A stretch of DNA of 64,000 nucleotides, from positions 9,244,501 to 9,308,500 of the forward strand of contig NZ_AP023356.1 of assembly GCF_018324205.1 (NCBI RefSeq), in the 5' to 3' direction. This stretch comes from Actinoplanes ianthinogenes (GTDB taxonomy: Bacteria > Actinomycetota > Actinomycetes > Mycobacteriales > Micromonosporaceae). Positions 51,749 through 59,297 of the stretch are shown here, piece by piece; the first letter of the stretch is position 1, and each line of letters begins with the position of its first letter. Under the pieces are notes generated by a model. It was not told the DNA's origin and ran no database searches. It was given only the letters and a program-made list of their open reading frames with translations. The translations under genes were made by a program, and so were the position numbers.

Positions 51749-53122
51749 TCAGCCCGCCGCGCAGGTCGGTGTGGTGGTCGGGCCCGCGCCGGTGCCCTGG
51801 AAGCCGAACTCGGTGCCCGCGCCGGCCCCCAGCTGCCCGTTGTAGGAGACGTTGCGGAAGCTCACCGTGCCGGTGCTGCCGGTGTTGGTCGCGCTCCAGG
51901 CGTTGGTCACCGCGCTGCCGGAGGGCAGGGTCACGCCGACGGTCCAGCCGTTGATCGGGGCGGCGCCCGCGGTCACCTTGATGGTGGCGACGAACCCGCC
52001 GTTCCACGAGTTGAGCGAGACCGTCGCGCTGCACGCGCCTCCGGGCTGCGGCGGGGTGCTGGTGCTCGGCGACGGCGAGGACGGCGACGGTGAGGACGGC
52101 GACGGCGGGTTGGTGGTGCCACCGGCGTTCAGCGCGTTCAGCACCGAGGTGTACGCGGCCTTCTTGTTGCCGGAGTTGTCGAACAGCAGCGGGTTCTCAC
52201 CGGTACGCCACGAGTCGCTGTCCCGGATGCCCCAGACCGTGATGCCGGTGCATCGCGACACCGCCAGGCACGCCTTGGTCACGCTGGCGTAGATGTTCGC
52301 CTGGTTGCCGCCCTGCGCCACGTCCAGCTCGGTGATCTGCACGTCCACGCCCAGGTCGGCGAAACGCTGGAGGTTGGCCTGGTAGTCGCCGGGGATGCCG
52401 GTGCCCAGGTGGGACTGGAAGCCGACGCAGTCGATCGGGACGCCGCGCGACTTGAAGTCGCGGACCATGTTGTAGACCCCGGTCGACTTCGCGTTGACCC
52501 CGTCGGTGTTGTAGTCGTTGTAGCAGAGTTTGGCGTTCGGATCGGCGGCCCGGGCCGCCTTGAACGCGGCCTCGATCCAGTCGTTGCCGGTGCGCTGCAG
52601 GTTGGAGTCGCGGCGCCCGCCGCTGCCGCCGTCGGCGAAGGCCTCGTTGACCACGTCCCAGGCGTAGATCTTGCCCTTGTAGTGGGTGGCCACCTGGGTG
52701 ACGTGGTTGATCGCCGCGGTGCGCAGCGCGCTGCCGGACAGCGACTGGGCCCAGCCGGGCTGCTGGGCGTGCCAGAGCAGCGCGTGACCGCGGACCTTCG
52801 AGCCGTTGGACAGGCCCTGGTTGAGGATCCGGTCGCCGTTGGTGAAGGTGAACCGGCCCTGGGACGGCTCGGTGGCGTCCCACTTCATCTCGTTCTCCGG
52901 GGTGACCGCGTTGAACTCACGGGTCAGGATCCCGGTGTAGGTGGCGTCGCCGAGCCGGCCGGCGGCGATCGCCGCGCCGAAGTAGCGGCCGGTCTGCGCG
53001 GCCGAGGCGCCGAGCGTGCTGGCGGCCTCGGCGGTGCCGACCAGGGCGACGCCGGCGGTGACGGCGAGTCCCACTGCGGCCGAGGCCAGCAGCACGGAAC
53101 GACGCTTCTTGAGCAGGAGCAT
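51749..53122 (-). CDS. secreted endo-1,4-beta-xylanase GH10 with CBM2
   Basis: A 457-residue secreted xylanase; signal peptide ends near GTAEA. The GH10 barrel has acid/base Glu160 in AWDVVNEAF and nucleophile Glu265 in VQITELDV. A Ser-Pro linker joins a C-terminal CBM2 (CSATVSLNSWNGGFVATIKV). It cleaves internal xylan bonds. First gene of an operon with the CBM2 esterase. A LacI-type palindrome TGGGAGCGCTTCCA lies 35 bp upstream. Confidence 0.96.
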   Translation of the reverse strand: MLLLKKRRSVLLASAAVGLAVTAGVALVGTAEAASTLGASAAQTGRYFGAAIAAGRLGDATYTGILTREFNAVTPENEMKWDATEPSQGRFTFTNGDRILNQGLSNGSKVRGHALLWHAQQPGWAQSLSGSALRTAAINHVTQVATHYKGKIYAWDVVNEAFADGGSGGRRDSNLQRTGNDWIEAAFKAARAADPNAKLCYNDYNTDGVNAKSTGVYNMVRDFKSRGVPIDCVGFQSHLGTGIPGDYQANLQRFADLGVDVQITELDVAQGGNQANIYASVTKACLAVSRCTGITVWGIRDSDSWRTGENPLLFDNSGNKKAAYTSVLNALNAGGTTNPPSPSSPSPSSPSPSTSTPPQPGGACSATVSLNSWNGGFVATIKVTAGAAPINGWTVGVTLPSGSAVTNAWSATNTGSTGTVSFRNVSYNGQLGAGAGTEFGFQGTGAGPTTTPTCAAG

Positions 53123-53156
53123 GGTGGGGAACCTTTCCGGACGGGGAGTGCGCCCG

Positions 53157-53170
53157 TGGGAGCGCTTCCA
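53157..53170. promoter_or_regulatory. LacI/CebR-type box before xylanase
   Basis: TGGGAGCGCTTCCA differs from the Streptomyces CebR operator TGGGAGCGCTCCCA at one base. It lies 35 bp upstream of the GH10 start and likely represses the xylanase operon in the absence of sugar inducer. Confidence 0.7.
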
Positions 53171-53237
53171 TCAAGGGTGGCCAATGTTGCCAGCGCATTT
53201 CGTGGAAGGGAAGACGCGACCATTGGGCGGCCGGCGG

Positions 53238-53282
53238 CATAACAACTTCGAGCGGGAAACTCGTCGTCCCGGAAGTGTTATG
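53238..53282. promoter_or_regulatory. nested inverted repeat between divergent operons
   Basis: CATAACAACTTC (53238-53249) pairs with GAAGTGTTATG (53272-53282) with one bulge, and CGAG/CTCG (53249-53252, 53260-53263) pair inside. It lies between the xylanase and SGNH operons and may be an operator or RNA hairpin. Confidence 0.5.
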
Positions 53283-53341
53283 TGATCAGCAGGCGGCGAG
53301 TCGGGATTTCGCGCCGCGCATCAACGGCAAAAGACCTCTTG

Positions 53342-53393
53342 AATGTCCGGAAACAAGCTGGCAATGTTCGGATCCAAGCTGTTAGCGCTCCCA
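53342..53393. promoter_or_regulatory. 21-bp direct repeats and LacI-type half site before SGNH operon
   Basis: AATGTCCGGAAACAAGCTG (53342) and AATGTTCGGATCCAAGCTG (53363) repeat with a 21-bp period, 16 of 19 bases alike, so both face one side of the helix. GTTAGCGCTCCCA (53381-53393) follows, like the LacI-type box at 53157 in reverse. Together they suit activator and repressor binding. Confidence 0.5.
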
Positions 53394-53486
53394 TCCCCGG
53401 CTGGCATCCCCGATCTTCGCGGCCGGACCAGTGGTTCATGCGGTGTGAGCGATAACAGAGTCCCCGCCTGTCAAGGAGCCGTCCCG

Positions 53487-54584
53487 ATGCCCAGAAGAAG
53501 ACGCTGGATGCTCGCCGCCGTCCTCGCCGCCGCATTGTCCGCCGCCGGGCTGGTCAGTCTGCCCGGTGCGGCCGCCGCCGAATCCAACGGCGGCACCCGG
53601 GTCATGCCGCTCGGCGATTCCATCACCGAGGGCACTCAGGTCCCCGGCGGATACCGGATCGGCCTGTGGCAGCGGATGGCCGCCGCCGGATATCGGGTCG
53701 ACCTGGTCGGCTCGCAGTACAACGGGCCGGCCTCCCTCGGCGATCACGACCACGAGGGTCACCCCGGATGGCGCATCGACCAGATCGACGCGAACATCGG
53801 TGGCTGGCTGCGGACCAGCACCCCGCGCACCGTGCTGCTGCACATCGGCACGAACGACATCCTCCAGAACTACAACGTCGCGGGGGCGCCGGCCCGGCTG
53901 TCCACCCTGCTCGACCACATCATCGCCGCCGCCCCGTCGGCGGACGTCTTCGTGGCCACGATCATCCCGCTGGCCAACAGCGGACAGGAGGCCGCCGCCC
54001 GGACCTTCAACGCCGCGCTGCCCGGCATCGTGCAGAGCAAGGGCGCGCGGGTCCACCTGGTCGACATGCACGCCGCGCTGACCACCGCCGACCTGATCGA
54101 CGGGATCCACCCGACCGCCACCGGATACGACAAGATGGCCGCCACCTGGTACTCGGCGCTGCGCACCGTCCCGGGAACGATCGGTGACCCGGGCACCGGC
54201 ACCGGAACCGGCACCGCGCTGGTCGGCGTCGCCTCCGGGCGCTGCCTGGACGACCCGAACGGCAGCACCACCAACGGCGTCCAGCCGATCATCTGGGACT
54301 GCAGCGGCGCCGCGAACCAGCAGTGGGCCTACGACGGGCAGACCCTGCGGTCGGTGGGCAAGTGCCTGGACTCGCCCACCGGCGCCACGGCCGGCGCCAA
54401 GGCGCAGCTGTGGGACTGCAGCGGGGCCACGAACCAGCGCTGGACGTTCGTGTCCGGCGGCACGATCCGTAACGCGCAATCCGGTCTGTGCCTCGACGTG
54501 AGCGGCAACGCCACCGCCAACGGCACCGCCGTCATCCTCTGGACCTGCACCAATTCCGCCAATCAGCTCTGGACGAGGCGATGA
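53487..54584 (+). CDS. secreted SGNH hydrolase with ricin-type lectin domain
   Basis: A 365-residue secreted esterase from ATG 53487, AGGAG eight bases upstream. SGNH blocks: RVMPLGDSITEG, LLHIGTNDILQN, DGIHPTATGYDKMA. C-terminal ricin B trefoil with three CLD repeats ending CTNSANQLWTRR. It is a paralogue of the gene at 23837. First gene of an operon; its stop overlaps the GH27 start (ATGATGA). Confidence 0.93.
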   Translation: MPRRRRWMLAAVLAAALSAAGLVSLPGAAAAESNGGTRVMPLGDSITEGTQVPGGYRIGLWQRMAAAGYRVDLVGSQYNGPASLGDHDHEGHPGWRIDQIDANIGGWLRTSTPRTVLLHIGTNDILQNYNVAGAPARLSTLLDHIIAAAPSADVFVATIIPLANSGQEAAARTFNAALPGIVQSKGARVHLVDMHAALTTADLIDGIHPTATGYDKMAATWYSALRTVPGTIGDPGTGTGTGTALVGVASGRCLDDPNGSTTNGVQPIIWDCSGAANQQWAYDGQTLRSVGKCLDSPTGATAGAKAQLWDCSGATNQRWTFVSGGTIRNAQSGLCLDVSGNATANGTAVILWTCTNSANQLWTRR

Positions 54585-56212
54585 TGAACAAGCTCAAATC
54601 TCTGCTGGCCGCGGGCCTGCTGCTGCTCGCCGGCACGGCGGCGGTGCTTCCCGGGTCCGCCGCACAGGCCCTCGACAACGGCGTGGCGCGCACGCCGCCG
54701 ATGGGCTGGAACAGCTGGAACACGTTCGGCTGCAACATCAGCGAGACGCTGATCCGGCAGATGGCCGACGCGATCGTCAGCAGCGGCATGCGCGACGCCG
54801 GCTACCAGTACGTCGTCGTCGACGACTGCTGGTTCAACCCGAACCGGGACGCCTCCGGCAACCTCCAGGGCGACCCCACCCGGTTCCCCAGCGGCATGAA
54901 GGCCCTCGGCGACTACCTGCACGGCAAGGGCCTCAAGTTCGGCATCTACCAGGTGCCGGTGGACAAGACCTGTGCCCAGTACTTCAACAGCTATCCCGGC
55001 GCCACCGGCAGCCAGGGCCACGAGGCGCAGGACGCCCGGCAGTTCGCCGCCTGGGGCGTCGACTATCTCAAGTACGACTGGTGCTCACCGAACGGCACGA
55101 TCAACGACCAGGTCGCGACGTTCGCCAAGATGCGTGACGCGCTGGCCGCCACCGGCCGCCCGATCGTCTACAGCATCAACCCGAACAGCATCCACGCCAA
55201 GACCGGGCCGCAGCGCAACTGGGGCGACGTCGCCAACATGTGGCGCACCACCGAGGACATCACCCTGGCCTGGGACACCGGGCAGACCAACGGCTACCCG
55301 ATGGGCGTCAAGAACATCGTCGACGTCACCGTGCCGCTGGCCGGTTACGCCAAACCCGGGCAGTTCAACGACCCGGACATGATGGAGGTCGGCCGCGGCA
55401 CCCTGACCGACACCGAGCAGCGCAGCCACTTCGCGCTCTGGTCGATCATGGCCTCGCCGCTGATCGCCGGCAACGACCTGCGCTCGATGAGCACGGCCAC
55501 CCAGACCATCCTGAAGAACCCCCGGCTGATCGCCATCAACCAGGACACCCTGGGCCTGCAGGCAACCCAGGTTTCGTACGACGGGAGCCGCCGCGTCCTG
55601 GCCAAGCCGCTGGCCGGTGGCGACGTCGCGGTCGCTCTGTTCAACCAGGGCAGCGCCACCGCCACCGTGTCGACCACCGCCGCCGCGATCGGCAAGTCGG
55701 GCAGCTCGTTCACCCTCCAGGACGCCTGGAGCGGCGCCACCACGACCAGCACCGGCAGCATCAGCGCGAGCGTCCCGGCACACGGGACGGTGGTCTACCG
55801 GGTCAGCGGCGGGACCAGCACCCCGCCGACGACGACCACGACCACGATCGTCAGCGCCTCGTCCGGGCGCTGCCTCGACGTGCCGAACAGCTCCACGGCC
55901 AACGGCACCCAGCCGGTCATCTGGGACTGCAACGGCGGCACCAACCAGCGCTGGACCAGCACCGGCCAGACGCTGCAAGCCCTCGGCAAATGCCTGGACG
56001 CACCGGTCGGCGCGACCGCCGGCAGCAAGGTCCAGCTCTGGGACTGCAACGGCGGCACCAACCAGCAGTGGACCGTCAACGCCGACGGCACCATCCGCGG
56101 CACCGCCTCCGGCCTGTGCCTGGACGTCGACCACAACCTCACCGCCAACGGCACGCTGGTCCTGCTCTGGACCTGCACCGCCGCCACCAACCAGCGATGG
56201 AGCCGTGTCTGA
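54581..56212 (+). CDS. secreted alpha-galactosidase-type GH27 with ricin domain
   Basis: A 543-residue secreted enzyme overlapping the SGNH stop; signal peptide ends near GSAAQA. GH27 barrel: RTPPMGWNSWNTFGCNISET, nucleophile Asp166 in YLKYDWC, acid/base Asp226 in WRTTEDI, then a beta-sandwich and a ricin B trefoil. GH27 releases alpha-galactose or beta-L-arabinopyranose; next to arabinan enzymes the latter is possible but unproven. Confidence 0.94.
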   Translation: MMNKLKSLLAAGLLLLAGTAAVLPGSAAQALDNGVARTPPMGWNSWNTFGCNISETLIRQMADAIVSSGMRDAGYQYVVVDDCWFNPNRDASGNLQGDPTRFPSGMKALGDYLHGKGLKFGIYQVPVDKTCAQYFNSYPGATGSQGHEAQDARQFAAWGVDYLKYDWCSPNGTINDQVATFAKMRDALAATGRPIVYSINPNSIHAKTGPQRNWGDVANMWRTTEDITLAWDTGQTNGYPMGVKNIVDVTVPLAGYAKPGQFNDPDMMEVGRGTLTDTEQRSHFALWSIMASPLIAGNDLRSMSTATQTILKNPRLIAINQDTLGLQATQVSYDGSRRVLAKPLAGGDVAVALFNQGSATATVSTTAAAIGKSGSSFTLQDAWSGATTTSTGSISASVPAHGTVVYRVSGGTSTPPTTTTTTIVSASSGRCLDVPNSSTANGTQPVIWDCNGGTNQRWTSTGQTLQALGKCLDAPVGATAGSKVQLWDCNGGTNQQWTVNADGTIRGTASGLCLDVDHNLTANGTLVLLWTCTAATNQRWSRV

Positions 56213-57588
56213 TGCGTAGCAGACCCCTACTCGGCGCGCTCTGCGCGGCGGCCATGGTGGTGACCGCCGCCGTGCTGCCGACCGCCGCGCACGCCGACAA
56301 CCCGATCGTGCAGACCGTCTACACCGCCGACCCGGCGCCGCTGGTGTACAACGGCCGCGTCTACCTCTACACCGGCCACGACGAGGACAACTCCACCTAC
56401 TTCACGATGAAGGAGTGGCGGCTGTACTCGTCCGACGACATGGTCAACTGGACCGACCACGGCTCGCCGATGAGCCTCGCCACGTTCAGCTGGGCGAAAT
56501 CGGACGCCTGGGCCGGGCAGGTGATCAACCGCAACGGCAAGTTCTACTGGTACGTCCCGGTCACCAACCGGGCGACCGGCCGGATGGCGATCGGCGTCGG
56601 CGTGGCGTCCAGCCCGACCGGCCCGTTCACCGACGCCCTCGGGCACCCGCTCGTGGAGAACGGCGAGATCGACCCCACCGTCTTCGTCGACGACAGCGGC
56701 CAGGCGTACCTGTACTGGGGGAACCCCAACCTCTGGTACGTCCGCCTGAACACGGACATGGTCAGTTACAGCGGAGGGGTCACCCAGATCCCGCTCACCA
56801 CGGCCGGATTCGGCACCCGCACCGGCAACACCGCCCGCCCCACGCTGTACGAGGAAGGGCCTTGGGTCTACAAGCGCAACGGGCTCTACTACAACGTTTT
56901 CGCGGCCAAGTGCTGCTCGGAATTCATCGGTTACTCCACCGCGCCGGGGCCGACCGGCCCGTGGACTTATCGCGGCACCGTGATGCCCACCCAGGGCAGC
57001 AGTTTCACCAATCATCCCGGGGTCATCGACTTCAAGGGCAGCTCGTATTTCTTCTACCACAACGGCGCGCTGCCGGGCGGCGGCGGATACACCCGCTCGG
57101 TCGCCGTGGAGAAGTTCACCTACAACGCCGACGGCACCATTCCGACGATCACCATGACCTCGGCCGGCGCACCGCAGAACGGGACGCTCAACCCCTACAC
57201 ACGGCAGGAGGCGGAAACCATCGCCTGGAGCTCCGGTGTGGAGACCGAGGCGGCGAGCGAGGGCGGCCGGAACATCGGCTACCTGGAGAACGGCGACTAC
57301 GTGAAGGTGAAGGGCGTGGCCTTCGGGTCCGGAGCGACCTCGTTCTCCGCCCGGGTCGCCTCGGCCACGGCGGGCGGCCGCATCGAGGTCCGGCTGGGCA
57401 GTCCCACCGGCGCCCTGGCCGGGACGTGCACCGTCGCGAGCACCGGCGGCTGGCAGACCTGGACCACGGTCAGCTGCCCGATCAGCGGCGCCACCGGCAC
57501 TCAGGACCTCTACTTGCGCTTCACCGGCGGCAGCGGGTACCTGTTCAACGTCGACTGGTGGCGGTTCACCGGCGGAACGCCGGGATAG
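56212..57588 (+). CDS. secreted GH43 with CBM6
   Basis: A 458-residue secreted enzyme overlapping the GH27 stop (TGATG); signal peptide ends near PTAAHA. GH43 acid residues: Asp in YTADPAPLVYNGRVYLY, Asp in NGEIDPTVFVDDSG and Glu in LYEEGPWVYKRNGLYY. The C-terminal CBM6 (RQEAETIAWSSGVETEA ... YLFNVDWWRF) binds xylan or similar glucans. It probably acts on xylan or arabinan side chains. Third gene of the SGNH-GH27-GH43 operon. Confidence 0.93.
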   Translation: MRSRPLLGALCAAAMVVTAAVLPTAAHADNPIVQTVYTADPAPLVYNGRVYLYTGHDEDNSTYFTMKEWRLYSSDDMVNWTDHGSPMSLATFSWAKSDAWAGQVINRNGKFYWYVPVTNRATGRMAIGVGVASSPTGPFTDALGHPLVENGEIDPTVFVDDSGQAYLYWGNPNLWYVRLNTDMVSYSGGVTQIPLTTAGFGTRTGNTARPTLYEEGPWVYKRNGLYYNVFAAKCCSEFIGYSTAPGPTGPWTYRGTVMPTQGSSFTNHPGVIDFKGSSYFFYHNGALPGGGGYTRSVAVEKFTYNADGTIPTITMTSAGAPQNGTLNPYTRQEAETIAWSSGVETEAASEGGRNIGYLENGDYVKVKGVAFGSGATSFSARVASATAGGRIEVRLGSPTGALAGTCTVASTGGWQTWTTVSCPISGATGTQDLYLRFTGGSGYLFNVDWWRFTGGTPG

Positions 57589-57626
57589 GGCAGGATCCAG
57601 GTGGCTCACGGTGAGAGCGGTGCTTC

Positions 57627-59186
57627 GTGGTGGTGGTGACGACGGACATGGGAGTGACCCGGGCGGGCGACGCCGACGTGGTGCGGGCCGCGCAGGCCGG
57701 CGACCGCGCCGCGCTGGAGCAGCTCGCCGCGACGCACCTGCCGATGGTCTACGCGATCGTCCGGCAGGCGCTCGACGGGCACCCGGATGTCGACGACGTC
57801 ACCCAGGACATCATGGTCCGCGCCCTGCGGCAGCTGCGGTCGCTGCGCTCACCGGAGAGCTTCCGGCCCTGGCTGGCGGCGATCGCGCTGCGTCAGGTCG
57901 GCACCCATCAGCACCGGGCGGACCGGACCGCGGCCCAGCTCGCGCCGCTCGACGAGGCGACCGGGATTCCGGACGCCGGCGCCGAGTTCGCCGGGGTCAC
58001 CGATCTGCGCGCCGACCTGTCGGCGCAGCGCCGGCAGGTGCGGCGGGCCGGGCGCTGGCTGGACCCGGACGATCGGCGGCTGCTGCCGCTGTGGTGGCTG
58101 GAGGTGGCCGGGCGGCTGTCGCGGGCCGAGCTGGCGCAGGCGCTGGGCATCACGGTGATCCACGCCGGCGTGCGGATCCAGCGCATGCGCACCCAGCTGG
58201 AGCTGAGCCGGGCCATCGTGGCGGCGCTGGACGCCCGCCCGCGATGCGCCCTGCTGGCGAGCGAGTTGTCCGGCTGGGACGGGATGCCCGCCCCGCGGTG
58301 GCGCAAGCGGCTGGCCCGGCACGTTCGCGGCTGCCCCGTCTGCGCCCGGGTGGACGGCGACCTGGTGCCGATCGACCGGCTGCTGCCCATGCTGGTGGCC
58401 CTGCCGGTGCCCGCGGCGCTGACCGCGGCGGTGCTGGGCAAGACCGGGGGAGCCGGGACGGCCCTGGCCGTGGTCAAGGCCGGGGCGCTGGGCCACCTGA
58501 CGTCGGTGGCCGCGGCGCATCCGGTGGTGACCGCGGTCGCGGCCGGGGCGCTGGTCGTCGGTGCCACCGCCGGCGCCGCGGCGGTCACCGGCCCGCGAAC
58601 GCCGCGGCCGGTGACGGTCGCACAGACCCCGCACCCGACCACGATCGCGGCGCCGACCCCGACGGTCGCGGCCGGGTCCGCGTCCGCCGCGGAGCCGTCC
58701 CCGACGGTCGTGCCGAGCTCCTCGGCCACCGCGGCCGCCCTGCTGCGGACCGGCCCGGTGTCGCTGGCGCCGGCGAACGCCGCCGGTCGCTACGTGACGG
58801 CGGCCGGAAGCTACGGCATGCTGACCACGGTCGGCCCGGGCGACCCGGCCGCGGCCCGCCGGCAGGCCACCTTCCAGGTGGTGTCCGGGCTCAACGACGC
58901 ACGGTGCTTCTCGTTCCGCTCCGGCGACGGCCGCTATCTGCGGCACATGTCGTGGCGGCTCCGGCTCAACCCGGACGACGGTTCGAAACTGTTCCACGGC
59001 GACGCGACGTTCTGCCCCCAGGCCGGGCAGCCGGCCGGCTCGGTGATCCTCGAGTCGTCCAACTATCCGGGCTGGTTCCTGCGGCACCGCGGCGACGAAT
59101 TGTGGGTCGACCAGTTCGACGGCAGTTCCGGTTTCCGCGCCGACGCATCATTTTCGGTACGCCCACCGCTGGCTGATCGACCGTAG
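57627..59186 (+). CDS. ECF sigma factor fused to ZAS-like motif, membrane helix and AbfB/CBM42 domain
   Basis: A 519-residue protein. Order: sigma region 2 (~18-90, DVVRAAQAGDRAALEQLAAT, DVDDVTQDIMVRAL), region 4 (~140-195, LSRAELAQALGITVIHAGVR), ZAS-type zinc motif His232-x3-Cys236-x2-Cys239, one hydrophobic segment (~297-320), a Pro/Thr/Ala linker, and an AbfB/CBM42 trefoil (~380-512, DGRYLRHMSWRLRLNPDDGS, LFHGDATFCP, WFLRHRGDELWVDQFD). AbfB binds arabinofuranose. It looks like a membrane-held sigma factor sensing arabinan outside. GTG 57627 or ATG 57648 may be the start. Close spacing to GH43-CBM6 suggests co-transcription. Confidence 0.9.
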   Translation: MVVVTTDMGVTRAGDADVVRAAQAGDRAALEQLAATHLPMVYAIVRQALDGHPDVDDVTQDIMVRALRQLRSLRSPESFRPWLAAIALRQVGTHQHRADRTAAQLAPLDEATGIPDAGAEFAGVTDLRADLSAQRRQVRRAGRWLDPDDRRLLPLWWLEVAGRLSRAELAQALGITVIHAGVRIQRMRTQLELSRAIVAALDARPRCALLASELSGWDGMPAPRWRKRLARHVRGCPVCARVDGDLVPIDRLLPMLVALPVPAALTAAVLGKTGGAGTALAVVKAGALGHLTSVAAAHPVVTAVAAGALVVGATAGAAAVTGPRTPRPVTVAQTPHPTTIAAPTPTVAAGSASAAEPSPTVVPSSSATAAALLRTGPVSLAPANAAGRYVTAAGSYGMLTTVGPGDPAAARRQATFQVVSGLNDARCFSFRSGDGRYLRHMSWRLRLNPDDGSKLFHGDATFCPQAGQPAGSVILESSNYPGWFLRHRGDELWVDQFDGSSGFRADASFSVRPPLADRP

Positions 59187-59216
59187 GCAGCGGAGAACAG
59201 TTCCAAGAAATTTTGT

Positions 59217-59239
59217 GTACGAGCGTGCTCCGGTCGTAC
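59217..59239. promoter_or_regulatory. inverted repeat upstream of ricin-GH43 operon
   Basis: GTACGA-N11-TCGTAC in the promoter region 59 bp before the start, preceded by the small palindrome GAACAGTTC (59194-59202). Possible operator. Confidence 0.4.
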
Positions 59240-59297
59240 CCAAATAAGGTTTTCCAATCGTGTATTCGTGCGCATTCCCCCATGCGAGGAGCTGACG

